A stretch of DNA of 64,000 bases from Triatoma infestans (taxonomy: Eukaryota; Arthropoda; Insecta; Hemiptera; Reduviidae). This document shows, piece by piece, positions 11,270 to 24,700 of this stretch (position 1 is the stretch's first letter; every line of letters starts with the position of its first letter). Where the stretch lies: positions 1 to 64,000 of the forward strand of contig JAAEAF010003436.1 of assembly GCA_011037195.1 (NCBI GenBank). Reading direction: 5' to 3'. A model generated the notes under the pieces. The model saw only the letters and a list, made by a program, of their open reading frames with translations. It was not told where the DNA came from and did no database searches. The position numbers and the translations under genes are program-made.

Positions 11270-14200
11270 ATAGTGTCTCTCTTCGTCAAAAGAAATAATT
11301 TATTTCAACGATTCTAGTCATTAAATAAACCAATTTACTCTTCTGAGGTGATATAATTATTCTGGTTGTGGAAAATAAAACTATTTATTTTAAAAAGTAT
11401 ACTGACGCAATTAGGTGTAAGCAGGACTGGTTGTTATCCTTGAAAATTTAATTGATGCATTCATGTTGAAAATAATATAAAAATAAATTATAACATTTCT
11501 ATGAAGATACAGACTAGTGATTAAAAACATTGCCCGATTGTATTAATGTTGTTTCATTAAGTTATTTTAATTTAATACTTACTAGAGAAATGAGAGTAAA
11601 ATGATTTTTTCTTTGGGAATTAATACTTCTCATTTCTAAGGTCGATGGCAATATAGCTGTTCTCATAATGACAATCATGAATCAAAAGTTGTACAATCTC
11701 ATCACACCATGTCAAAACTATTTTTAGGATAACAGTTTACAACTTTTAATATTCATTTTCATCTGTATATTTAATTGTTTATTTCTATTTGCATTAACCC
11801 AAGTATAAGAATTTAGTTCCAAGATTGTTTAAGAAACTGATGCAACTGTTGTTATCTAACATTATTGGAGAGTTGTAGATTAAGAAACCCATCTGGAAAA
11901 ACATGACCTGATCCAAAACATTTTGATAGAAATACTAAAGAAATGAGTGCTAGATGTCGCTGGTTCATTCATAAAATCAGATATAATGATTGTTATAAAT
12001 TAGAACTTTTCTCGTCTTAACCCCTCTCCCCCCAAACTATGAAAGCTATTTACAACAAAAAACTATTGCAACAAGTATTCTAATAGAGATAGTATTAACT
12101 GTTGATAACTATTTACCAAAAAAAAAATATAAAATTGAATATTGAACGTTGAGATTCTTTCTATAACATTTGACACTGAATTATTAATGATTAGTTAGCG
12201 TTGCAAAGTTAAAATTATCAGTAAAATATGATTTATTATTTACATCGGCAGTTAACCCTGTATATTGTGATGTGTTTACAAAAGTGCTGTTTACAATCTC
12301 ATGTCTTAGCTATAATGTATGGTATTTACGAAATGTAAATATACAAAAATTAGAGATAAAAATATATAAATTATCAAAACTATTAAACCTATAATAAACT
12401 TAACAATGAATAAAATTAGTTTGAAATCATGCTACAATCTGTTTGCATGCATATGTACAAATTGGGAGAACATAATTATATCTAATTTTTTTTTTTTTTG
12501 TGAAATTTAATTATAGTAATAATAAAAAGAAACAAGAAGAATAATAAAAATAGAGAAAAATAAATAAAATAAATGACAATTGATTATTAACCTAGACTTT
12601 TATAACATGAATTAATAATACTGATAATTAACTACGTTATTGGTTAGCGACATGAGTGATAAACTTTATCCAGATGGAAACTATATTATCGCATTGTTCG
12701 ATAATACTAAATGGTGTGCGCAGATTTCATGACCATAAAGTCTGCACAACCGAGAATTTGTTCGGGAACATTATCCAAGGGTGACAATTTTAATATGTAC
12801 CCACTTTTCTTAGGAATTATGCAAGATAGAAAAAATATCCACATGCTAGTCCACTTAACTTTTTCAACCATTCCATATATGGGAGCAATAATTTTTTTAC
12901 AAGCTGCAGAAATAAGAGATTTCAAAACCAACTTTCTTATTTCAAATTGATACACATACTTTTTTTTTTCATTGCAGACATTTTCAAGAAAATCAGAAAA
13001 AACTTTTAGTAAGATCGCATTTCTGATTCATGGATTTCACACACACACACATAGACTGACTTAAAAACATTTTTTTTTTTCATTTTCTGCTGAAACTCAA
13101 TTTTGAAAATTTGACACAATATAAAAAAATAGTAAAAAAAAAAATCATTGAATTTTCTGGGTCAATCTTATAATTCAGTCAATTTGGGCCAGCAAATTAC
13201 TCCGGTGATAAAATAAAAGGAAATATCAAGTTTGAACTTCCTGCTATTATTCTTTTCAAGTTGTGTGCTTCATTAGCACTATATTTTCAAACAATTTTTT
13301 TTTTTTCACACTAGGGGAATAAAACTGACAAACAATATTATTTTGAATTAAATAATTTTCTCGGTTTATGTAGAGAATGGCAACGTGCCAAAATCAGTAT
13401 TAAATTCGGAAAACAATCGTCACTCAATGATGCTTTTTATTTCTTATAATCAAAGTAATTATTAAATGTATATATTTATAGATATTTGTCCCGAATGGTA
13501 TTTAATCATTTATTACATTAGTAATACGTTTTATTACTTATTTATTAAAATCGGGTGCTTCGTCGCAGATATTTGAGCCGGCCCTGAGAGTAAAATGAAA
13601 TCTTTTTGAATTTTGTTAAGAATTTCTATATGAAATACAGATTATTAGAAAATAATAAATACAATAATATAGGTGAAAATAAAAGATACTTATACATAAA
13701 TGTGTATATTTGTTAAGTTTAGTGTTTAAACAACTTTAAGAGAGTAAACCAAGTTGTATGACTACTTCAACTTTTATAATTCATTTTTTTTTTTTTATTA
13801 TCCACTTTATTTTAATAATATTTATAATTATTCATAATATACTTCAAAGATGTAATGCCTACTTCTGTTTCAAGGGTGCAAATCAACCTGAAAAAAATAA
13901 ATAAATAAATACATTGAAAAGTGTTATCTTTAAGATAAAAATATTGGGGGGACAATTTGTTTAATATACCAACTTTAACTGCAACTACTAATTACCATAA
14001 AGAAGGATCAATCTCCTAGCGTCAGCCCCTCCCCCCTCCCCCCCTGGTTTTCTCAAAGTTCTGGCTTGAAAAAGCACTATAATTTCTTCTACTTCTTCTT
14101 TACTTCTATAATTTCTAAGCTTGGTGCTCTATAAATCGTTCATTAAAAAAAAAGCACCTCAAAACTAGATAATAGGGCTTCAAAATCTCCCATGTCTACC

Positions 14201-14298
14201 TAAAATATTTTTTCAATTAACATCATTTGACGTTTGGACTTTGATAATGCAATATGTAATTTGGTTTAATTATTTGTACTCTTCTAAGTTTTAATATA
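11270..14298. other. Intergenic, no gene recognised
   Basis: AT-rich. A minus-oriented R-like remnant lies at about 12980-13110. The overlapping ORFs at 12707-12955 on both strands show no domain I recognise. Confidence 0.45.
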
Positions 14299-15776
14299 CA
14301 GGGTGACCAGAGTTATATGCTCCACCCACTTTTTTTTTAAACGGCGGGAAATTTCGAAAAAATAGAAAACACGTATTTAATCATTTTTAGTCTAGTTTAT
14401 TTTCAGTGATTGATCCATTTTTTTATACCCCAATATCCCGAGATACAGCATCCAACTTTTTTTTTTCAAATGGAACATTATATTTTTTTTTGCATATTTT
14501 TATAGTAATTGAGCCTCTAAAAAAAAAACAAAAAAAAAATTTAAAATCGGTTAGGTTTTTCAAAAGTTATGGTAATTTAAAATATGAAAAACAAATTTCA
14601 GTTTAATGTCAAAATTACCTTATTTTTTCTTTAAAGAAGCTCTTCAAACTGGGCACCATCAACGAATAGGCAAGCCAAAGCTCTGGACTCCCACGCTCTG
14701 TTTGTAGCAGCACTTAGGTGGCAAAGTCAACATCTAGGCAGGGTAGATATTCGACGTTCCAGATTTCGACTGAAGCCACGGGATTAAGGTTACTGTACAC
14801 TTTATTTTTTAGATATCCCCACAAAAAATAGTCCATTGGGGTTAAGTCCGGAGGTCGAGGTGGCCATTGGATCGGACCATGAGTTTCTAACCACTTTTCG
14901 TGGAAATTTCTGTCCAGGTAACGTCGAACAACTCTCGCATTATGTGCCGGGCAACCATCTTGTTGAAAATACATATCTAACCGACGTTTTAGAGGAACAT
15001 CTTCAAGCAAAACTGGCAAAATGTCTCTTAAAAAAGTTAGATACCTTTCATCAGTTGAGTTCCCGCTGTAGAAGTATGGGCCGATTAGTTGGTTTCCTCA
15101 AACTCCACACCAAACATTTGTAGAAAAAACAACCTAATGGCGTGTGGCGAAGGTAACTTGTGGATTTTCTTCTGCCCATATTCTAAAGTTCCAACGATTA
15201 AGAAGGCCATTGTTGGTAAACTTGATTCATCAGTCCATAAAATTGTGCATTTTTTGTGGGGATATCTAAAAAATAAAGTGTACAGTAACCTTAATTCCGT
15301 GGCTTCAGTCGAAGATATGGAACGTCGAATAACTCTAGCCTGCCTAGATGTTGACTTTGCCACCTAAGTGCTGCTACAAACAGAGCGTGGGAGTCCAGAG
15401 CTTTGGCTTGCCTATCCGTTGATGGTGCCCAGTTTGAACAGCTTCTTTAAAAAAAAATAAGGTAATTTTGACGTTAAACTGAATTTTTTTTTCATATTTT
15501 AAATTGCCATAACTTTTGAAAAACCTAATAGATTTAAATTTTTTGTTTTTGTTTTTTAGAGGCTCAAGTACTATAAAAATATGCAAAAAAAAATATAATG
15601 TTCCATTTGAAAAAAAAAGTTGGATGCTGTATCTCGGGATATTGGGGTATAAAAAAATGGTTCAATCACTGAAAATAAACTAGACTAAAAATGATTAAAT
15701 ACGTGTTTTCTATTTTTTCGAAATTTCCCGCCGTTTAAAAAAAAAGTGGGTGGAGCATATAACTCTGGTCACCCTA
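14299..15776 (-). mobile_element. Fold-back mariner-type element 1 (DD41D-like transposase)
   Basis: The ends CAGGGTGACCAGAGTTATAT and its complement open inverted arms of about 520 bp (14299-14829 and 15250-15776), flanked by TA. The minus strand of the left arm and loop encodes a transposase piece: WTDES, then FQQDGCPAH, then PPDLTPMDYFLWGYLKNKVY, ending CLDVDFAT. I count 41 residues between the D of QQDG and the D of PMD, which fits the DD41D group of the mariner/Tc1 superfamily. The right arm repeats the transposase C-terminus (FLWGYLKNKVYSNLN, plus strand). The 3' half was therefore copied in inverse and replaced the 5' half. It is non-autonomous: N-terminus absent, reading frame broken in the middle. 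Confidence 0.75.
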
Positions 15777-15780
15777 TATA

Positions 15781-17521
15781 CACGGTGTCCCATTCAAACG
15801 GGCCACTTTTGAAATAATTCTTAAACGAAGGAATATATAAAAAAAATGAACATAACGTTTGTTGAAGTATTTTCGCTCTAGTTTATGATGGTGTTAATGT
15901 TATTTGATTTTATTGCCCGCCTTGCACTTTAAATCAGTGGCGATTTCCTTTTGACCCTCCACTTTTTACTACTGTATTGAAAACTACTAAAAAAAATGAA
16001 GAAAAATGCCGTTAATTTCACTTCAATATTTCAAAATGTTGCCGAGATATTCAACCACAAAGATTAAATTTTCGTTAATTTTTTCCTATTTCTCTGTTTT
16101 CATAAACTAAAATTAAAAGCGGATTCTCTTATTTATTTCTAATAAATAAGAGAGCTAAAATGTTGACAACACTTACAACCTATTTTACATACATAAGGGA
16201 CTTAGGAATCAGGTAAAACATCATTAAAACAAAAAAATATTCCCGTTTATTTATAAAAATCTATTAAATAAAAATATTTCCTATTTATTCAAAATGACCT
16301 CCTCGGCTTAAAGGGTACAAGCGCAGGCACTGCCCAACAGATGAGGTTGCTAATCATATCATGTCTGCCGGAATTCCTAAGTAGGTTTGGATTAAGTCTT
16401 CTCTAAGTGCTTCTGGAGTTGTTGGTTCCCTGACATAAATTTTTTCTTTGAGATATCGCCAAAGAAAAAATTCAAGATGGGTTAAATCTGGCGATCTGGA
16501 CTGGATCGGTTTACCCAGTCCCTTGTCTCCCGATCCAGCGGCTAGTGAACATCTGTTTGTTAATGTTTGGTGCGGAATAGTTGGAGATAAAACTATTCGC
16601 CCAAACTTTCCGTCAGGTACGCAAGAATATGCTAATTTTATTCCCCAAGAGTTATAACAGTTGCTGGAAGATGTGTCATTACAAGAATGTGGTTCCAACA
16701 AGATGGTTATCCCCGCATTATGCCTTAGTGGCGAGGAAAGAAGTGAATGAGAAAGTGTTCAGTAACCGCTAGATCGGGAGACTGGCCCGGCAAGCTGGCC
16801 TTCCAGATCGCGAGATGTAAGCCCTCTTGATTTTTTCTTTGGGGTTATCTCAAACAAAATATTTCCAAGAAACCAACAACGTAGAGAAGACTGAATCCAA
16901 AACTGCTTTGCAATTCCGGCAGACATTATACGATTAGAAACTTCATCTGTTGGGCAGTGCCTGCGCTTGTACCCTTTAAGCCGAGGAGGTCATTTTGAAT
17001 AAATAGGAAATATTTTTATTTAACAGATTTTTATAAATAAACTGGAATATTTTTTTGTTTTAATGATGTTTTACCTGATTCCTAAGTCCCTTATGTATGT
17101 AAAATAGGTTGTAAGTGTTGTCAACATTTTAGCTCTCTTATTTATTAGAAATAAATAAGAGAATCCGCTTTTAATTTTAGTTTATGAAACAGAGAAAAAA
17201 ATCAAGAGGGCTTAAAAAACCACGAAATTTAATCTTTATGGTTGAATATCTCGGCAACAGTTTGAAATATTGAAGAGAAATTAACGGCATTTTACTTCAT
17301 TTTATTAAATAGTTTTCAATACAGTAGTAAAAAGTGGGGGTCAAAAGGAAATTGCCACATTCAATCACCGATTTAAGGTGTAAGGCGGCAGTAAAATAAA
17401 AAAACATTAACGCCATCATAAACTAGAGCGCAAATACTTCAACAAACGTTATGCTCTTTTTAGATATCTAGCTTCGTTTAAGAGTTATTTCAAAAGTGAC
17501 CCGTTTAAATGGGACACCCTG
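15781..17521 (-). mobile_element. Fold-back mariner-type element 2
   Basis: Directly abuts element 1, sharing the TA. Ends CACGGTGTCCCATTCAAACG and its near complement (GGGACACCCTG); inverted arms exceed 550 bp (15781 to about 16390 and about 16920 to 17521). The minus strand at 16354-16510 encodes a transposase C-terminal segment: SPDLTHLEFFLWRYLKEKIY, then GIPADMI. The right arm holds a more broken copy on the plus strand (FAIPADII, then SSVGQCLRLYPL). Stops and frameshifts are frequent and the catalytic core is incomplete. Same build as element 1 but a different family by its ends. Confidence 0.7.
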
Positions 17522-18705
17522 TATAATGCGATAAATATAAATACTTCAAGCCTGCATATCGATAATGCTAGCATACTAGCTAGCCGATTAAATAAATTAT
17601 ATTAAGAAGGAGATTTCAATCTTGTAAGTGCTTATAGATACTGTAAGTTTGTTTTTGCTTTTTTTTAATTTAAGGCGCGTCAACATCTATAGACGTTGGC
17701 GCCGGAGCCTTCTCACGAGTCAACCTACACATGTTTTGATGGATGACGCAGTTTCAAATCATCTATTACAATATAGCTGATGAACGCTTCTCAAAACCAT
17801 GGAATGGAGTGTCAAAAGAAAGGAAGGCATTGTCTTAAAAGAAAAAAGTTCTCCCCTGACTTGCAAACACCCATAGGACAAACCGTTTTCTATTAGATTG
17901 GCTATTATCTCAGCTCACCAGCACAGTGGGGAGAGATGTATTACTGCGGTTATAAACTGCGGTTTATCAAAGATGAAAATATTAGTAGACGAATAAACTT
18001 GATAATTTCTGCAGAAACTTCTTTCAGCAGGATAACTTTCATTAATTTTTCAATGGAATGTACACTATACACTAAAATGCCTGGAGGAAAATTCTTTTAG
18101 GATTACAATGTTGGTCCTGTGGGCCCAATCCTTACTGCTATTAACTTTTATTACTTTCTCTTATTACTAATGATAAGAGGAAGTATTACAATCGCAGATT
18201 TTCGAAATTGAGTTTTCACGTTTTGAGGTCTCCTGAGACCAAAAAAGTAGTTTTTGGAAAATGGTCTGTGTGTTTTTTTTTTTTTTAAATAACCTTCCAT
18301 TTTAACATGCTCCATTTGCATATTACATGTTATAATAATTAATATATTAGTAACTAATTTATAATATAGAATAGAATATGCTTTGTTTATCGAGTAAAAT
18401 TAAAATAAATGAAATCTAAAATGTTAAACTTCTTAAGAAAAATATAACTATATACAAAATCAGAATGATCAAAATCAAATAAAATTACTGTAAATTATAT
18501 AAGCTGTCTATCCGGTCTAAAGTAGTAATTCTTGATTGTGAAGTTACATATATTACGTTTATTTTTCATCGAGTTTATAATTTTTAAAGAATATTCCATT
18601 TTCTTCATTCTACATACATTTTTGTTTTTTATTTTATGTTCCTTTTTTTTTTTATTTTTTACTATTTTTATTTATTTATTTATTTATTCATATTGTAATG
18701 TTTTT
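16960..18705 (+). repeat. 1.7-kb inverted repeat, left arm
   Basis: Contains the right arm of fold-back element 2, a SINE-like tail (AAGGCGCGTCAACATC) near 17.68 kb, and AT-rich sequence through 18.7 kb. It recurs in inverse order at 31175-32893 with few differences, for example GCTAGCATACTAGCTAGCCG near 17568. The paired sequence stops inside the mariner arm on one side and in an A/T-rich tract on the other. Confidence 0.8.
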
Positions 18706-18852
18706 TTTCTAAACTAGCTACTGCAACTAGTTTTAAGTGGGTTCGTACAGATAAAATACTCTAAACTTCAATAAAGAAAACACCAATTTATTGCTATACA
18801 CAATAAATTATTAAATACAACGCTTAATAATAATTATTTCACAGTTTGATTT

Positions 18853-18962
18853 TCACCACTGATTTAAGATGTAAGGCGGCAATAAAATAAACAAGAAATT
18901 AATATCATCATAAACTAGAGCGAAAATACTTCAATAAAAGTTATGTTCACTTTTTTGATATA
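18853..18962 (+). repeat. Fragment of the element-2 inverted arm
   Basis: GATTTAAGATGTAAGGCGGC, then CATCATAAACTAGAGCG, match the inner part of the element-2 right arm near 17370-17450. It is an isolated 110-bp piece without ends. Confidence 0.6.
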
Positions 18963-19589
18963 ATCTGAATCTGATGAGGTTTCTTCAACTCACTAGGGAC
19001 GAGCTTCATGCTACGAGCATGAACGATGAAGTTACGCGTTTCATGACAAAGCCACCTTCAGCTTTGCTAGGCCTGATTAAGAGGGCGAAGCTGAAGGATG
19101 TGCTATAATCTTAGGGGATCCATAGTAGACCTCTTAGTGTAGGTCGCAGTGGTTTGAGGGTTGCCTTCTCCTTTTGTCAATATAATATAATGCCTATATT
19201 TTGTCTCTTTTCATGTTAATTCTAAAAACAACCCCACCTCCAAGCGGTGTGGCTTGGGCATGTTGCCTACTCTGACGCTTATGGGCCACCTCCACGGTCT
19301 TCCCATTCCCATATCCTGTTCTTGTTTTCCTTCCCACTCATTCCACTTTAACGCTAACCAAGCTGTGATGGGCGGGGGGATTCCTGTTGAGACTGAATCC
19401 ATACTGGGTACGAAAATATGGATACGTTAACGATAACCTTCGGCACTAGGTGAAACCCCGTTGTAATGTAGCCTTCTCATGGTATGAGGCTCTTTGGGCG
19501 ACCTTTGTTTTTCCCAACTCTCGTAGAAATCTGATAAAGGACGCACACAAGAAAAATACTATGTCAAATGGAAACTAAGAAAAGAACTT

Positions 19590-20165
19590 GCATAAACTAC
19601 ATGCTCCAAATGGTGGGGAAGGAGCGCCCACTGGGACAGTCCCTAAGGGAGGTAATTGCATACTCAAAGTACTGTATAGTAATACCCACCTTCAGTCCAG
19701 TTATCGCACTTTCGGAACGATTGTGAGGTGACTCAAAAGTGAACAACAGATAGCTAACAAAATTCTGGGCTGGAGTGCAGAGATTAACTTGTCTGTTGTT
19801 TAGACCACGACAAAATCTGGAAGCTAAGCTCAGGTGCCAAACACAGCAAGCCGATGTTGTCAAAGCTGCAACGGAAGGAACCAGATCAGTCTGATGATAG
19901 ACCTTTCATGGAGCACGATAGGACCATAAAACACCCAGACAAGGCGTGGGGATAATTAACTCATAACTTTCATTAAACTATGCCAGGAAGAGGAAGAAAC
20001 GGTCTCTACCTGTTGTTCGATTGTGTTGCAATCGCTAAATTGCTGTATGAGACCTTGACACGCTGAGACCAGAGGAGATGATTGCGCAAATAAGCTGGCG
20101 AGGTAGTGACAAAATGAGAGAATAATTCTCAATCTCATGAAAAAGGGAAATTTCTCATACTTGAC
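19590..20165 (+). pseudogene. LINE 3'-end relic (same family as 40.4-41.4 kb)
   Basis: The plus strand, with frameshifts, gives KIWKLSSGAKHSKPM and CQEEEETVS...[14 protein letters not shown]. These align with [13 protein letters not shown] and [19 protein letters not shown] of the LINE at 40408-41424. It is the C-terminal zinc-finger region after RNase H, with several stops. The minus-strand ORFs in this span are shadows. Confidence 0.65.
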
Positions 20166-21224
20166 CTGCACTACAGGTGAAGCGCCTGAGATCGAAACCC
20201 ACCCTATTGTTCAATCTTTTTCTTATTCTTGACTGAAACCTTCGTATCAGCTGCAGTGGCAGTAACTAATCGAAATATCACCCTGCGATTTTTCGTTTTT
20301 TGGGAAATTTTGTTCACACAAATACGTACACACAATAGCACATGTTGAAAAGGAAATTTTTAAAAATTATTAAATATTTCTGTTATGTTTTTAATTGTGA
20401 GTGTTTTATTAATTTTCATTTGCATCTTCTAAAATTTAACATTATTTCAAATAAAATCTTGAAAAAAAACAGGAAACTCTAATAAAGTAAAGGCATAATT
20501 AAATTTTCATTAAATGACGCAACATCACAAATCAAAATTGAAATATAACACTACATTTCATTAAACACTATGAAATGGACTTTAACGTCATCACTTCCCC
20601 ATCAACCTCTCAAAATAAATTTCCCTAAATGTTACCCAATGGTTTAAGTAATTGAGCCAATTTTGAAGGTTACCAAAAATAATAATAAGCGTTATTAGCA
20701 AATTATTTATTTTTCTTTAAGGGTCTTGTTATTCTCAACAACATGGTCCTGAGAATAAATATCTTAATCAACTACGTGGAAAGGGGCCGTCATAGGAGAC
20801 AAAAATAATTAACCTTAGTTAATTAATGCAAAAAAAAAAGGTGACACAGTGTTACCAACCATAAAAGAAATACGACAAGAGTTTAATAAATAAACGTAAA
20901 TCTGATGATAAATTGAAAAGCAAATTATAAAAAATAAAAGAAAAGCTCTGGGAAATAATTGCAAAAAGGAATTTCCCATTGAATAATTAAACCACAAAAA
21001 TAAAAAAGTATCTTTTATTATATAATAGATGAGAATATTCATTTATTACTGACCAGACAATTTTTGTTTATGAATTGAAACAATCGTTCAATTGTTTGCA
21101 GAAAAATGGCCAATAAACTAAAATCTAAGACAATAATACTATGCAAATTTAGTTGATACACTCCTATCAACTAAATTGGCTATGTGCAAATCTATGTTAT
21201 CACCCTGTTTGACAAAAAAGCAAC

Positions 21225-21254
21225 CTGATGATGAGCGAACGCCCGAAACCGGTC
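21225..21254 (+). ncRNA. Hammerhead-like motif, family H2 copy a
   Basis: CTGATGA, T, GAGC-GAAC-GCCC, then GAAACCGGTC: the same 30-nt layout as family H1 with a different stem II and different flanks (CCACAAAAAG follows). One stem mismatch relative to the GGGC/GCCC seen in other copies. Confidence 0.42.
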
Positions 21255-21734
21255 GCTGACCACAAAAAGAGGCAGGCTATCACGGAAAATATCTCGCTAA
21301 TGAGTTCAATCCTTTTTTGGGGGGGGCGCTCCAACATCTGTGGTCTTTAACGTCAGAGGCATTCTCAATGTACTGCCGGTAATCAGAAAGTGAGTTTTAA
21401 AGGTTACTAATAAAAGAAAATCATAAAGCTGCAGTACCTGGACTCGGAATCTGGAACTCTAACCCAGTTCCTCACAATTCCTAGTTAACATTACTTTCTA
21501 AGATGAACTTCACGACAGCAATCCGGTTCAAAGCTAAGAAAAAACTAACCGATAAACGAGTTCATCGCGCTTCGCTAGATAACGATCTCCTAAGCAGAGA
21601 AAATAAGAATTATTTTGTCATATAAACGCACCAATGGACAAAACAAAGAACGCTGTCTGCAGCGGTTCAATATAAATCATAATTAAGAATAATTTTTTAT
21701 AAGCTCATTTGTACCAAAAATAAAAATTTAACAA

Positions 21735-24700
21735 TCAAAATACCTTTATCGCTTGCTTCATATAACACGTATACAGAGCATATCCAGCTTCACAGGAATC
21801 CTCAGCTACTTCCGGTACTAACCGGTTTAAAAATGAAATTAGATTAATTCAAAGTGTTCATTATTTGAAAAAAAAAACAACAAAATATATACAAAATTAT
21901 TTCATAATTACCAATAGTTTTACAATTTTTCAGTATTTGTGAACCTTTTTCTAGATTTTCTTCAGTTTTATATTCAATTTGGTGTACCATTTCAATAGCA
22001 TGCCATTGTATTTTTTTATCTTTAACCTGTTGAATTTTAGAAAGAGTAATATAATCACTAAATTACTTCATAAAGTAAAAATTTTGATGAACATGAATTT
22101 ATACATACATAACCCATTTCTTCTGTATAACAGCCGAGCACACACTATAAAACAATAACAAAAATATTAGTTAATTTTTTATATTATTTATATTTATAAT
22201 ATATGGATTTATTATATATGGACAATCTGTGGTTTACCTTTAATTCCTTTGTTGCTTCAGGAGTATTTCCATTTAAATGATCTTTAAGCATTGCTGAAAC
22301 CAAATTTATGGTTTTATATTTGTTAAAAAAAATAAATAAATCATTAATGGTTACAAGAATATAAAATATTCATTTTATTATCAAAATAGAAATTATTTCT
22401 TTTACATACTATATTTTAAACCAGCTTTATTTAGACAGTCTTCCATTGTTTTTTTCTCAGTGTCTAGTACTTCACTTTTAGTTGTTAGTTTTCCAACGTC
22501 TATCTGTAAATTAAAAGACGAAAAATCTGGTGTGAAACATTCACACGCACTTTCTCTCACTGCAGTTCATAGAACTGTAATTGACAAACTTATAATTTTT
22601 ACTAAATGTTTACCTGTCTTCTAAATTAATAAATATCTTCAATTTTATAATAATGGGAAAATGGGAATTTAATAAAATAACTCGTTTGAGAAAAGCATAA
22701 CTTCCCCATCTCTTCTTAAACTTTTTAAATGAAGTTTATCGGAAAAAAGGCTCAAATCAAACAAAACTTATAGGTCCCTGCATTCCATTATTAATATGTC
22801 ACATTTAAAAATATCCGTTGGTATTTTCATGGAGTAAAACTTTTTTCTTTTTTTAATTTAAGGCGCGTCAACATCTATGATCATGGCGCCTGGCCTTCGG
22901 AAGTGTTCTCTCGTTACAGACAACACTGTCCATCATCGGACAGTGAGCTGTCTTTAAGAAGACAAATTCTAAGGGTAGCACAGCTGGACTTGAACCCGGG
23001 ACCTCCGCGTGGGAGTCCAGTACGCCCACTTAGCTATTCCCTTCCCTGTAGTAAAACTTAAAAAACTGACAAAAAAAAAACTGTTCAGTAAGAACCCCAC
23101 TTCCGATTCATTAAACTGCTATTTACTTCCCACTCGGAATTTTGGCAACATACTTAATTCTAATTAATATTATTTAAATGATAGCATTTTATAATAAATG
23201 AAAATAGCACTTTATAAGAAAACATAACCTCACTCTTCTGCCCCCAAAACAGCCTTAAATGAATTTTCCCAGAGAAATGTTTCAATTATGAATTACAGCA
23301 TTTTATATGTGTAATTTTTATAATAAGTTTAAAGAAAATCATTGGTAACTTTTTCAAGAAAAACGCAGAAAACTGAAAAACTGATTCATTAAAGTGGTTT
23401 TTCGGGTTGAGGAATTTTAACAGATAAATTATTGTCAAATCCCAAAGTGATATCAAACGGAATGTAAGTTTTTAACTTTCTGTAATGTTTTGTTTTTGAG
23501 TTACGCTGTTCACATATACATACACACTCACAAATCATTTTCTGGATAAGGAATCTCCAAACCTGTATTTCCGATGAGAACTCGATATTGAATATTTGAC
23601 ACGATCAGAATATTTACCAGTTGTAAGAGAAAGTTATTCAGTTCGTGGCTTTTCTTCACCATCACATTCAAGAAAGCTTTTTTAGGAAATGTTTATGAAA
23701 CTCTTTGCTTTTTAAATTAATTTACACACCATAATATCCCTAAGATTTGTTACTCCAAATGTAACATATATAGCAATGAACACCATTCCCTCTGAATAAT
23801 TTGCAAAGGCAGATCAATTATTTAAAATGATAGAATTAGAGAGTTTCCCTAGTTTTTACAAAATTGCAGGAAGGAAGTAGCTAAATATACATATTATAAT
23901 GGATGTGAGAAGGAGAAAGAATGGATTTTAGAGAAATAATCTAGAATATAATATGCTGAACATTGTAAAATGAGGAAACACTAACTGCAAGGGCTTTGCA
24001 GTATGGACTTTCCAATAGTTACAGTAGTACTTTACAGTAGTTGTTGTGGTGGTTGGTTCCGCAGAGCTGGAAAGCATCAGAGACATTTTCCATGGTAGCC
24101 TGCTTCTTTTTGTGGTTATCGTCCGATTTTGGGCGTTCGCCCATCTTCAGGATGCGTTTGTCAGACAGTGTGATAAACACAGACTTGTACAGAGCAAATT
24201 CAGTTTATACACTCCCGCTCACAACAACATCTTAAGTTGCAGGATCAGGATCTGTTTAGAGAAGTACCTCCGGCTACAAATTCAGCATTAGAGAAGTGCT
24301 GGATTGGAAAATGCCTATAATTCTGTGTATAAACTGAATGTGATCTGTGCAAGTCTGTGTTATCACACTGTCTGATAAACGCATCCTGAAGATGGGCGAA
24401 CGCTCGAAACCGGTTGATGACCACAAAATGAAGCATGCTACCACGAAAAATGTCTGTGATAATTTATAGTAGTTACGTAGCGAGATATACAGACAGAGTG
24501 GCTGAGTGATGAGAGAAGGTTACTGACTGTTGAAAACTCGTCGTAAACTCTCCTGAATTTATTGTGATTGTCCTAGGTTGGGAGTAACTAACTTTTTTTA
24601 TTCAATTTTGGGGTTCTCCGCTCTTCGGATCCCATTACAATATAATAAATACTTTTTCCCAGATATCATAAGTATTTTTTGAATTTAGAACTTTCAGTAA

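Noticed and set aside
12707..12955. Overlapping ORFs on both strands as a conserved gene
   Set aside because: Both are short, no domain or splice context fits; a vague likeness to transposase was too weak to call.
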